Shown here piece after piece: positions 44,278 through 52,370 of a stretch of DNA of 64,000 nucleotides (positions are counted from its first letter, which is position 1; every line of letters starts with the position of its first letter). A program made the translations under genes and the position numbers. The notes under the pieces are model-generated. The model was given only the letters and a program-made list of their open reading frames with translations, ran no database searches and had not been told where the DNA came from. The stretch spans positions 1-64,000 of the forward strand of contig SKRM01000053.1 in assembly GCA_007118495.1 (NCBI GenBank). The letters run 5' to 3'. This DNA is from Bacteroidales bacterium. GTDB taxonomy: Bacteria > Bacteroidota > Bacteroidia > Bacteroidales > UBA7960.

Positions 44278-45935
44278 AAAAGACGTTTCAGGCCCATATA
44301 GCTGGCCTCAATGGGCAGTTCGCGTCCAATTCCGGGACATTTCAGTGAAACCCTTAGCGTTGGAGGCGACTGCCTTCTCTTATATTCACTTGAATCAACC
44401 ATCTTCAAAACCTTGTAAACCAGATCAGGTTTCCATCCCATGCCTATGATGGTTTCCGGATCTTGTTCTTCTTCAAAATAGGCATATAAGATCTGATCCA
44501 ATATGTCATAATCAGGAAGTGAGTCAGTGTCTTTCTGATCTGGCTTCAATTCGGCAGAAGGTGGTTTTTCAATGGTACTGACCGGAATGATCTCTTCATC
44601 ATTATTGATCAGTTGCGCTAAGCCATACACATCGGTCTTGTAAACATCACCCAAAACCGACAATCCTCCGCACATATCACCATATAGCGTACCATAACCT
44701 ACAGCAGCCTCGCTTTTGTTGGAGGTATTCAGCAGCATGTGGCCAAATTTGTTAGACAGCGCCATCAGGATAATGGCTCTGGCCCTGGCCTGGATATTCT
44801 CTTCAGCAAGCTCCTTGTTTGTTCCTTGAAATAACTTACCCAGACTTTTTTCAATGGCAGTTACTGTGTCATTTATTGAAATGATGTCATGCCTTACACC
44901 TAGCTTTTTCGCCAATGCAAGTGCATCGGTAACTGAGTGATTTGAACTGTAGGGGCCCGGCAAGAGAACTGCCCAAACATTTTCCCTTCCCAAAGCTTTA
45001 TGTGCAATTACGAGGCTCACGGCTGAATCTATACCTCCAGAAAGCCCCAAAATGGCCTGCTTTTGACCTGTTTTTTCAAAATAGTCCCGAACACCTATAA
45101 TAAGGGCATCCAATATCAATTTGTGCTTTTCTATGCCCTCTGCAACTGAAGGGCTTTCTCTTCCAGGATCATTCATGACACTATCAAGGTCATACACCTT
45201 TAATGACTCCTGAAACAAAGGAAATAAATCAACCAGTTTGCCCTTTGGGTTAAAGACCGCTGAGCCACCATCAAAAAGCAAGTCGGTTTGGCCACCGATC
45301 AAATTGACAGAAAACAATGGCAGCGAGTACCTTCGGGCATTCTCTGACAATGTACGCATTCGTCCTGGCAAATGATTCCATGCAAATGGCGAAGCTGAGA
45401 TATTGATCATAAAATCAGGTGCCAATCCGGCCAAAACCTCAGGAGGATTCATGGCGTACATTCCCTCACCTGCCACATTCCATATATCCTCACATATGGT
45501 TAACGCAACTTTTTTTTCTTCAATTTGCACTGTATGAAACTCCTGAGCAGGTTCAAAGTACCTGTATTCGTTAAATACATCATAAGTGGGCATTAGCCCT
45601 TTATGGTAAACCGAGGCAATCAGGCCATCTGAAAGAACAAATGCTGAGTTCAGGAGTATTTTCCCCCCTCTTTTCCTGTTGAATGAAGGACTACCTACAA
45701 CAGCTGTTATTCCATGGCAAACAGAGGCAATATCTTTAACCGCACCCAGGCAATTCTCCACAAAAACTTGCGAATTCAGCATATCCTTTGGCGGATAACC
45801 ACAAACCGAAAGCTCTGAAAAGACAATCAGATCTGCCCCAAGATGCTTTGCCTGCAATATGGAATTTTTAATCTTAAGGGTATTCTTTGTAAAGTTGCCC
45901 ACATGGTAGTTTAACTGGGCAAGGGCGATTTTCAT
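44274..45935 (-). CDS. nadE: Glutamine-dependent NAD+ synthetase
   Basis: 553 residues in two domains. Residues 1-270 are a nitrilase-type glutaminase with Glu in IVFSELSVCGYPP, Lys in YHKGLMPTYDVFNEYR and the nucleophile Cys in LTICEDIWN. Residues 280-553 are the synthetase, with the PP-loop ILGLSGGIDSAVSLV and KPPSAELKPDQKDTDSLPDY. It converts deamido-NAD to NAD using glutamine-derived ammonia. It lies downstream of a beta-barrel gene with 21 bp between. Confidence 0.95.
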   Translation of the reverse strand: MKIALAQLNYHVGNFTKNTLKIKNSILQAKHLGADLIVFSELSVCGYPPKDMLNSQVFVENCLGAVKDIASVCHGITAVVGSPSFNRKRGGKILLNSAFVLSDGLIASVYHKGLMPTYDVFNEYRYFEPAQEFHTVQIEEKKVALTICEDIWNVAGEGMYAMNPPEVLAGLAPDFMINISASPFAWNHLPGRMRTLSENARRYSLPLFSVNLIGGQTDLLFDGGSAVFNPKGKLVDLFPLFQESLKVYDLDSVMNDPGRESPSVAEGIEKHKLILDALIIGVRDYFEKTGQKQAILGLSGGIDSAVSLVIAHKALGRENVWAVLLPGPYSSNHSVTDALALAKKLGVRHDIISINDTVTAIEKSLGKLFQGTNKELAEENIQARARAIILMALSNKFGHMLLNTSNKSEAAVGYGTLYGDMCGGLSVLGDVYKTDVYGLAQLINNDEEIIPVSTIEKPPSAELKPDQKDTDSLPDYDILDQILYAYFEEEQDPETIIGMGWKPDLVYKVLKMVDSSEYKRRQSPPTLRVSLKCPGIGRELPIEASYMGLKRLF

Positions 45936-45956
45936 AAAACTGGATTTAACTGGTGA

Positions 45957-46631
45957 TCAGAACATGATTCCCATGGTGACTTCAAGGTAGCTGTTGACAG
46001 CACTGGGAGTTGTGGCAACAGCCTGGTTTGTGGTATTCAAAAAATTAGAAAAGCCATTGTGGAAAGTCAATCCACCCAACAAAGACGTCCGGCCACCCAT
46101 ATTGTACTCAACCCCTGCGCCAATGATCAATGATCCCCTCATAAACCGGGTGTCATCCATAACATCCACACTGGTAAATTGCAGCCGGCTGCCATCCTGA
46201 AGATTAATACGTTGATCTGCCTCTGCCTTGGTTCTGAAGGACAGCCCAAATCCGAATTGTCCATAAAACGTACTGAACCCCATTTCACTGGCCCTCAGTT
46301 TTATAGTCATTGGAATTTCCAGATACCTGAAGCTGTATTCGCTTCTTTTGACTGTAGTATAATTATCATGTAGGTAATTGTATTTCATCTTTCCGCCAAA
46401 GCGGGCAATGTTCACACCGGTTGCTACAGCGTAATTTTCTGTAAAATAATAGTCTGCGATAAGGCCATAAGCAAAGCCCAGTTTCACTCCATTATTTTCA
46501 TATCCACGGGTTTCAGGCCTGAACCACGAAAGATTTGGAGAGGCTTTAAGTCCAAAGCGAAAACCAGTATCTCCGGCAAAAGTGGGCAGGGTAAAACCTG
46601 CTAATAGTAAGACCAGTAATATTTTCTTCAT
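45957..46631 (-). CDS. Outer-membrane beta-barrel protein (porin family/PorT-like)
   Basis: 224 residues. A signal peptide (MKKILLVLLLAGFTLPTFAG) is followed by a barrel pattern with alternating residues: FRFGLKASPNLSWFRPETRG, KLGFAYGLIADYYFTENYAV, YSFRYLEIPMTIKLRASEMG and a last strand YLEVTMGIMF. This layout is that of the Bacteroidota outer-membrane barrel family related to PorT. Its location is inferred to be the outer membrane and its cargo is unknown. It is transcribed toward nadE and divergent from gldB. Confidence 0.85.
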   Translation of the reverse strand: MKKILLVLLLAGFTLPTFAGDTGFRFGLKASPNLSWFRPETRGYENNGVKLGFAYGLIADYYFTENYAVATGVNIARFGGKMKYNYLHDNYTTVKRSEYSFRYLEIPMTIKLRASEMGFSTFYGQFGFGLSFRTKAEADQRINLQDGSRLQFTSVDVMDDTRFMRGSLIIGAGVEYNMGGRTSLLGGLTFHNGFSNFLNTTNQAVATTPSAVNSYLEVTMGIMF

Positions 46632-46756
46632 TTATGTAGGTTTTTATTGGTTGTGTTTAAATTCTACAACTTTTACTGTTTGTGGTATGATACATTGCAA
46701 TATTAATGAATAAAATGCTGTTATAGTATAATAATTAACATCAGGTTTTGTTCAAT

Positions 46757-47773
46757 ATGATCAAACGGCATACAGGCATTAATTGTTGCATACTTTTTAT
46801 TATTTCCCTGACATTGTTTGCGTGCACACCGTGGGAGAGGAAACCATTCTATGAAGCTGATATCTCTTCTATCCCTGCTCAGAATATCGAGATTTACCGC
46901 TATGAGGAATTACTTTTCACAGCAAACCCCTTTATTCTTAAGGATGAAATAGAGCCCCATATCAAAAGGTTTGAATTTTTCCTGGGTGATGAAATATACA
47001 ATCCCGAAGCTTTACTACAGCTATATAATTATGTTACCGACCCATACCTGATTGACCTCTATCATGATAGCAGAGAGTTGTGGGCAGATACTGACAAGCT
47101 GGCCTCAGACCTGTCCCAGGCATTCAGGTTTTACGAATATCATTTCCCTGAAAGCGATATCCCGGCTATATATACCTACATATCAGGCCTTGATTACACC
47201 ATGCCCATCATGTATGCAGAAGGGCATTTAATCATTGCCGTTGATACTTATCTGGGCAGTGACTATCCAGCCTATGAACAGATTGGCATCCCTAGATATA
47301 TGTCGCAATGGATGATTCCTGAGCGAACCATTGTTGATATATTTCATTCTATGGCCGATCGCTACTTTCGCAGGTTGACCCATGCGCCTGAGACCTTGCT
47401 TGACCATATGATATATGAGGGCAAGCGGCTGTATTTTCTGGATTGTATGCTTCCAGCCTTGCCAGACAGCTTGAAAATTGCCTATTCAACCAATCAGGAC
47501 AACTGGATGAAAAGGAATGCAGGATTTGTGTGGTCATATAAACTTGAAAACGACCTCTTGTTTTCAACCGACCATTCGGTTATTCAGAAGTTTATTAGAG
47601 AGGCTCCTTTTACTGCAACTTTTTCAAGGCAATCTGCTCCACGTACCGGAATCTGGCTGGGTTGGCAAATTGTGAGAGACTACATGAAGCGTAATCCTGA
47701 AACGAGTCTTGAAGAATTAATCATGCTTACTGACTCCCACCGTATTCTTACAGGAGCCAGGTTCAGACCCTGA
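46757..47773 (+). CDS. gldB: GldB-like lipoprotein
   Basis: 338 residues from the ATG at 46757; the track start at 46748 is a TTG. The N-terminus is a lipoprotein signal with lipobox LFAC (MIKRHTGINCCILFIISLTLFACTPW). The rest matches the GldB family of Bacteroidota: IEIYRYEELLFTANPFILKD, IYTYISGLDYTMPIMYAEGH, IAVDTYLGSDYPAYEQIGIP and the late SAPRTGIWLGWQIVRDYMKR. GldB is required for gliding in Flavobacterium but also occurs in non-gliding members, so motility cannot be concluded. It is convergent with engB. Confidence 0.85.
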   Translation: MIKRHTGINCCILFIISLTLFACTPWERKPFYEADISSIPAQNIEIYRYEELLFTANPFILKDEIEPHIKRFEFFLGDEIYNPEALLQLYNYVTDPYLIDLYHDSRELWADTDKLASDLSQAFRFYEYHFPESDIPAIYTYISGLDYTMPIMYAEGHLIIAVDTYLGSDYPAYEQIGIPRYMSQWMIPERTIVDIFHSMADRYFRRLTHAPETLLDHMIYEGKRLYFLDCMLPALPDSLKIAYSTNQDNWMKRNAGFVWSYKLENDLLFSTDHSVIQKFIREAPFTATFSRQSAPRTGIWLGWQIVRDYMKRNPETSLEELIMLTDSHRILTGARFRP

Positions 47774-47789
47774 CCCGAATAATCTGTTA

Positions 47790-48395
47790 TCATCCCTGCC
47801 TGTACTGTTCATTGCAGCTTGAAATAATCCTGAGTATTTCGTCCCGGCCGAGTCCGGTCTTACTGCTACTGACTATTGCCTGAGGCAGTGGCTCCCACTC
47901 ATCAGACAGCACCTTCATATATTTTTCAATACTTGCGTTTACGCGCGCCACAGATAATTTATCTGCTTTGGTAAAAACCAGACAAAAAGGAAGTTGATTC
48001 AGACCTATCCACCCCAGAAAGTCCAGATCATTTTTTAATGGCTCATGCCTGATGTCAATCAGGATAAATGAGCAAAACAGGTTCTCACGGTTTATCAGAT
48101 AGTCTTTGATAATTTGTTCCCATTTCTTTTTAACCGCTACGGGCACTTTAGCAAAACCATAGCCAGGCAAATCAGCAAGGTACCACGCATCATTGATCAA
48201 AAAATGATTGATAAGTCTTGTTTTGCCGGGAGTGGAAGAAGTCTTGGCCAGATTACGGGTTGAAGTAAGCATATTTAACAATGACGACTTGCCCACATTG
48301 GAGCGACCAAAAAAGGCGTATTCGGGATATGAGGCCTCGGGACAGCCGCGCCAGTTTGTTGCACTTTTAACAAAAGCTGCTGATTTGATAATCAT
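47790..48395 (-). CDS. engB: Ribosome biogenesis GTPase EngB/YihA
   Basis: 201 residues. The TrmE-Era-EngA-EngB fold has G1 in FFGRSNVGKSSLLNML, the G2 threonine in the SSTPGKT segment, G3 in LADLPGYGFAKV and G4 in VFTKADKLS. It assists 50S subunit assembly and is essential in many bacteria. It is 32 bp downstream of the glsB-like gene on the same strand. Confidence 0.95.
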   Translation of the reverse strand: MIIKSAAFVKSATNWRGCPEASYPEYAFFGRSNVGKSSLLNMLTSTRNLAKTSSTPGKTRLINHFLINDAWYLADLPGYGFAKVPVAVKKKWEQIIKDYLINRENLFCSFILIDIRHEPLKNDLDFLGWIGLNQLPFCLVFTKADKLSVARVNASIEKYMKVLSDEWEPLPQAIVSSSKTGLGRDEILRIISSCNEQYRQG

Positions 48396-48427
48396 TGGTA
48401 GTAATTAACTGGAAACAGATTAATCAA

Positions 48428-49381
48428 TTATGTTCTGCTTCTGCGATGGGTACTGACATGTCTTTTTGCTTTTACATCATAGATATCCTGAATGGTAATC
48501 ATGATGCCTGTTTCCTCAACTCCCCCAAACCCTTGGTTTATTGCTGTACCAAATGTTCTCATGCTTGGGCTGAGCCCCATATATGAGTTAAATAAAGGAG
48601 GAATATTTTCGCCACGTTGACGGACATGTTGTGACAACAACCGGTAGTTTTCATCAAATGTACTGCCTGTAAAAACAGCGGCCATCTTCTCCTCTGGTGT
48701 ACTTATTGTAAGCGGTTTATGAGGTCTGATGAGTTTGTCCGGATCAGAAAAGAACCTGTGCATAAAATATAGGATCAAGTCACGGGCGTAGGCGTCAAAA
48801 TGCTGGTACATGGTTATTTTCCCCACAAAATATTTAACCAGTGGATAGTCTACAACCAACCCCCCAAGCCCATCCCACAAATTGTCGAGTGAATAAATGC
48901 TTTTTCTGTTCTCTCGTGAGGGCTGATAAGCTGGCTGTACAAATGATCGGCCCAGCTCAATGGTATAGGGCAGGTATTTTGTTTTGAACTTTTCTGAAAA
49001 ATAAAATAGTTCTGATGTAGCAATAAGCGGGGTGCCATCGTCTTTAAGGGGGGCTTCCCAGCAGCAAATATACCTATAGCCTCCGACAATTTCCTGAGCG
49101 GCAGGGTCCCACACTATTAACTGCTTATAGGGGGTTTTGGCAAGATCAAAATCATCAAGATCAATCTCCTTGCCGGTGCCACCACCGGCCTGTCGAAAAG
49201 AAATCTCTCTCAGACGGCCTATTTCACGAACCGTATGTGGTGAATCGTGAGCGTCTACCAGATAGATCTCATTATTTGCTTTGTTGGTATTCCTAAAAAA
49301 TTTTTCCCGGGTCAGCTCTTTCTGTATTAAGCTTCTTTTTACCGGCGGGATAATATCTTGCTCCTTATCTTTCTTCTCCAT
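48428..49381 (-). CDS. GNAT-type N-acyltransferase, GlsB/OlsB-like
   Basis: 317 residues of the hemolysin/OlsB acyltransferase group: VREIGRLREISFRQAGGGTG, LIVWDPAAQEIVGGYRYICC, LPYTIELGRSFVQPAYQPSR and NLWDGLGGLVVDYPLVKYFV. In Bacteroides the adjacent GlsB and GlsA make glycine lipids: GlsB attaches a 3-hydroxy-acyl group to glycine and GlsA adds the second acyl chain. The pair here has the same two families side by side, so the same role is inferred. It starts 14 bp after the GlsA-like gene. Confidence 0.82.
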   Translation of the reverse strand: MEKKDKEQDIIPPVKRSLIQKELTREKFFRNTNKANNEIYLVDAHDSPHTVREIGRLREISFRQAGGGTGKEIDLDDFDLAKTPYKQLIVWDPAAQEIVGGYRYICCWEAPLKDDGTPLIATSELFYFSEKFKTKYLPYTIELGRSFVQPAYQPSRENRKSIYSLDNLWDGLGGLVVDYPLVKYFVGKITMYQHFDAYARDLILYFMHRFFSDPDKLIRPHKPLTISTPEEKMAAVFTGSTFDENYRLLSQHVRQRGENIPPLFNSYMGLSPSMRTFGTAINQGFGGVEETGIMITIQDIYDVKAKRHVSTHRRSRT

Positions 49382-49395
49382 TGTTGGTCAGTTCG

Positions 49396-50244
49396 CTATT
49401 TTGTTTTAAATGTGAACCTGCCAGCAGGTAAGCCATACACGTGTTCTTTCATTATCTGAGCCCATTGATAGTGGGTATATTTCTTGGTAAAAGTAGTATA
49501 TGGAACAGGCTCTCCAAAAATTATTTTTAGCTTTTTATTTTGCTGACGGAACATCTCATCGGGTAGGTATAGCATTTCAAGATTAAAACCAATTCCCAAC
49601 TTTTTTCTCCAACGAGCTAAGTTATAGAAAAAATTCGAATTTCTACCTTCTATATATACAGGAATAACATCTCTTTTATGGCTTACGGCTTTGGTAATAA
49701 AGGTTTTTTTCCATTCCAGATCCTTGATTGATTTTCCCTGTCTGCGAGAAACCAAACCTGCAGGAAAAATGGCCACCAATTCATCTGATGCAAAACATGC
49801 TTCCATGGCGCGGACTGATTCTGTCACATTTCGTCCATGCTTATTTACGGGGACAAATAAATTCTTCAGACTCTCAAGTTCAAGCAGAATATCATTGGCC
49901 AGAAACTTAATATCCCGGCGTTTTTTACCAATCACATGCATTAGTGCCATGCCATCAAGCCCACCAAGCGGATGATTGGAAACAATAAAGCACCTGCCTG
50001 ATTCTGGAATGTTATCCTGATTAATCACCTCAATATCAAACCCAAACTCATTAACAAGAACTGCCTCTATAAACTCAAAATCTTTCACCCCTGCAAGCCT
50101 GGCAAGTGCTTTGTTGATCTCTTCCTGATGAACTATTTTTTTTAGATAATTGATAAAAAACCCAGGAATAAAGCGATAGGCTCGTCCGGCCTTATTCCGA
50201 ATGACTTTATCCACATCGATAAGTTGAATATCACTGCGGTTCAT
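49396..50244 (-). CDS. Lysophospholipid acyltransferase family protein, GlsA-like
   Basis: 282 residues from the ATG at 50244 (MNRSDIQLIDVDKVIRNKAG). The track ATG at 50268 lies inside a -7-like element, so the later start is preferred. The PlsC-type motif NHPLGGLDG (H-x4-D) and IFPAGLVSRRQG identify the acyltransferase; VNKHGRNVTESVRAMEACF and RDVIPVYIEGRNSNFF follow. The role inferred from its partner is O-acylation in glycine-lipid synthesis at the inner membrane. Confidence 0.82.
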   Translation of the reverse strand: MNRSDIQLIDVDKVIRNKAGRAYRFIPGFFINYLKKIVHQEEINKALARLAGVKDFEFIEAVLVNEFGFDIEVINQDNIPESGRCFIVSNHPLGGLDGMALMHVIGKKRRDIKFLANDILLELESLKNLFVPVNKHGRNVTESVRAMEACFASDELVAIFPAGLVSRRQGKSIKDLEWKKTFITKAVSHKRDVIPVYIEGRNSNFFYNLARWRKKLGIGFNLEMLYLPDEMFRQQNKKLKIIFGEPVPYTTFTKKYTHYQWAQIMKEHVYGLPAGRFTFKTK

Positions 50245-50265
50245 AATCCTTTTATTATTAAAGAT

Positions 50266-50273
50266 CAAATATA
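50266..50273 (-). promoter_or_regulatory. Candidate -7 element for the glsA-glsB pair
   Basis: Minus-strand TATATTTG matches TAnnTTTG and would start transcription about 15 nt before the ATG at 50244. No -33 box was found at 19 bp. Confidence 0.45.
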
Positions 50274-50583
50274 CGTGACAATTCTCAATCTATGAAAATG
50301 AAAATCCCCCACCGGCAAAGCCAAAACTCTTGCCTGGCTGAGATAATTCCTCTCTCAACAGGCATTTAACGTTAACAAAACGGAGTTGATCTAAAAATAT
50401 CTTCACCAGGGGCAAGAAAACAAAACATTTGTTTATCTCCTCATAATCAGTCAATTAATAAATTACCCCTAAGGTTGAGCCCTGCATGCATTTCGAAAAA
50501 GTTATCAACAATGTGGTAAAAAGTGGGAAAATGTGGTAATTTTATGCTTAAATTTATCATTAAATAACCAAACCCGCGGGGAA
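50274..50583. other. Control region upstream of the division/cell-wall cluster
   Basis: A 310-bp gap between the divergent glsA-like and mraZ genes. It holds a DnaA-box-like TTATCAACA (50502-50510, one mismatch to TTATCCACA) and three MraZ-type repeats (50513-50537). A near-match to the -7 element, TAATTTTA, overlaps the last repeat. I see no small ORF with protein character; the 50281-50500 part shows nothing I can interpret. Confidence 0.6.
50513..50537 (+). promoter_or_regulatory. MraZ operator: three GTGGK repeats with 10-bp period
   Basis: GTGGT (50513), GTGGG (50523) and GTGGT (50533) repeat every 10 bp with A/T-rich 5-bp spacers. This matches the known MraZ binding pattern of direct TGGGN-type repeats upstream of mraZ, so self-regulation of the cluster is likely. 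Confidence 0.82.
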
Positions 50584-51060
50584 ATGGCACATCTGCTAGG
50601 AGAATTTGTGTGCAAAATCGACGCAAAAGGCCGATTCCTTCTGCCTTCTGGTTTAAAAAAACAGCTGAGCGCAGATGACCAGGAGCGTTTTGTTGTTAAC
50701 CGGGGTCTTGAGCAGAATCTGACACTGTATCCCGAAAGTGAATGGCAGAAAATCTCCCGCGAAGTTAACGCACTGAATCTTTATAATAAAAAAAACAGGG
50801 AATTTGTCCGGTATTTCTTCAGGGGAGCAACAGAAATCAGATTAGATCCGGCTGGCAGAATCCTGCTTCCAAAGTCGCTGATTGAGTACGGAGGCATTGG
50901 TAAAGAAGTGGTCTTGTTTGCCTACGGAAACAGGATAGAGCTTTGGGCTAAAGAATCATACGAAAATATGATAGCCAAAGAACCTGACGATTTTTCTTCT
51001 TTGGCTGAAGAGGTGATGGGGAAAATAAACCAACCATCGGGAGGTGATGATGTACCATAA
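50584..51060 (+). CDS. mraZ: Transcriptional regulator MraZ
   Basis: 158 residues from the ATG at 50584 (MAHLLGEFVCKIDAKGRFLL). The track start at 50533 is a GTG that lies in the MraZ operator and is rejected. Two SpoVT-AbrB-type half-domains are visible: CKIDAKGRFLLPSGL and EIRLDPAGRILLPKSL. MraZ represses its own cluster by binding repeats upstream, and three such repeats precede this gene. It overlaps rsmH by 11 bp. Confidence 0.95.
   Translation: MAHLLGEFVCKIDAKGRFLLPSGLKKQLSADDQERFVVNRGLEQNLTLYPESEWQKISREVNALNLYNKKNREFVRYFFRGATEIRLDPAGRILLPKSLIEYGGIGKEVVLFAYGNRIELWAKESYENMIAKEPDDFSSLAEEVMGKINQPSGGDDVP
51040..51048 (+). promoter_or_regulatory. Full Shine-Dalgarno sequence before rsmH
   Basis: GGAGGTGAT inside the end of mraZ is a nine-base complement of the usual 16S rRNA tail. 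The core GGAGG is 5 nt before the ATG at 51050. Strong Shine-Dalgarno sites are uncommon in Bacteroidota, so it helps decide the start. Confidence 0.7.
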
Positions 51061-51940
51061 CCCGGTCATGGTAAAAGAAGCCGTTGAAGGCCTCTCAGTC
51101 TTCTCCGGTGGAAAATATGTTGATGCCACATTTGGTGGCGGTGGCCATGCACGCGCCATTTTAGAATGTCTGGGAGATGGTCTGCTTGTTGCATTTGACC
51201 AGGATGATGATGCCAAAAAAAATGTACCTGACGACGAAAGAATCATTTTTGTAAACCACAATTTCAGGTACCTGAAAAACTTTCTGCGCCTAAATCAGTG
51301 CATCCCAATTGATGGACTGCTGGCAGACCTGGGCGTTTCATCACACCAGCTGGATGAGGCAGAACGCGGGTTTTCAACACGTCATGCCGGTCCGCTGGAT
51401 ATGCGCATGAACAAAGAATCAAAGCTTACTGCAAGGGGAATTGTAAATGAATATGACGCAGACAGACTCGCTGATATTTTATATCTGTATGGTGAAATAA
51501 AGCAATCAAGAAAAATTGCCGCCTCTTTGGTAGATGAAAGAAAAACAAAGGCTTTGAATACTACTGATGAGTTGGGCAGGGTTTTGCTCAGGTGGGCACC
51601 GAGAGGAAAAGAAAACAAGTTTTTGGCGCAAGTATTTCAGGCCCTGCGAATCGAGGTAAATGGCGAGCTGGATGCACTAAAGGAATTGCTAACTCAATGC
51701 ACTGAAGTTATCAAAACTGGAGGCAGGCTGGTGGTTATATCCTATCATTCGTTAGAAGACAGACTGGTGAAGCATTTTATGAAAACGGGCAATTTCACTG
51801 GTAAACTTGAACAGGATTTTTTTGGAAACCCCATTGCTCCATTCAAAATGACGGGGAAACCAATCCAGGTTTCGGATAAAGAACTGGAAATCAACCCCAG
51901 AGCCAGAAGTGCAAGATTAAGAATAGCAGAAAAGATTTAA
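51050..51940 (+). CDS. rsmH: 16S rRNA (cytosine1402-N4)-methyltransferase
   Basis: 296 residues from the ATG at 51050 (MYHNPVMVKEAVEGLSVFSG), chosen for its spacing to the Shine-Dalgarno; ATG 51047 and GTG 51044 are alternatives. The SAM site is YVDATFGGGGHARAILE, followed by LADLGVSSHQLDEAERGFS, the family mark GPLDMRMN, and the C-terminal VISYHSLEDRLVKHFM and NPRARSARLRIAEK. It methylates C1402 in the decoding centre. Confidence 0.95.
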   Translation: MYHNPVMVKEAVEGLSVFSGGKYVDATFGGGGHARAILECLGDGLLVAFDQDDDAKKNVPDDERIIFVNHNFRYLKNFLRLNQCIPIDGLLADLGVSSHQLDEAERGFSTRHAGPLDMRMNKESKLTARGIVNEYDADRLADILYLYGEIKQSRKIAASLVDERKTKALNTTDELGRVLLRWAPRGKENKFLAQVFQALRIEVNGELDALKELLTQCTEVIKTGGRLVVISYHSLEDRLVKHFMKTGNFTGKLEQDFFGNPIAPFKMTGKPIQVSDKELEINPRARSARLRIAEKI

Positions 51941-51945
51941 GAAAG

Positions 51946-52350
51946 ATGGAAGCCAATCGTTTTAAAAGAACGCAAAAGAAACAAAAGGCCTCAGGTGGAA
52001 ACTTTACCCGCCACTTTTCTGATTTGCTTGATGGGAGCATGTTTACCAGAAATAGTGCTTCCAACTTACTGCCTTTCATCCTTTATGTTTCAGGTCTGGC
52101 TCTTTTTCTCATTTTCAATGCCTATTATGCTGAGAACAAGGCAAGGGAGTTAGATCAGATCAGAAGAGAAATGACAGAGCTCAGAATAAGGTATATCAAT
52201 ACAAAATCTGAGTATATGTTCCTTACAAACCAATCAGAGATTGCCAGGCGTCTGAGGTCACAGGGCTTTATAGAACCGACGGAGCCGCCCAGACCAGTGT
52301 ATGATTTGACAAAAGGTGATAACCTCATAAGAAGGCTATTCGGAAAGTAG
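51946..52350 (+). CDS. FtsL-like division protein
   Basis: 134 residues in the ftsL position. A basic N-terminal tail is followed by one membrane helix (LLPFILYVSGLALFLIFNAY, about 45-65) and a coiled-coil segment (KARELDQIRREMTELRIRYI). This is the single-pass bitopic layout of FtsL, which joins FtsB and FtsQ to activate FtsWI. Sequence similarity in this family is low; the call rests on topology and gene order. It lies 5 bp after rsmH. Confidence 0.72.
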   Translation: MEANRFKRTQKKQKASGGNFTRHFSDLLDGSMFTRNSASNLLPFILYVSGLALFLIFNAYYAENKARELDQIRREMTELRIRYINTKSEYMFLTNQSEIARRLRSQGFIEPTEPPRPVYDLTKGDNLIRRLFGK

Positions 52351-52370
52351 CTTTTTAGTATTTGACGACA

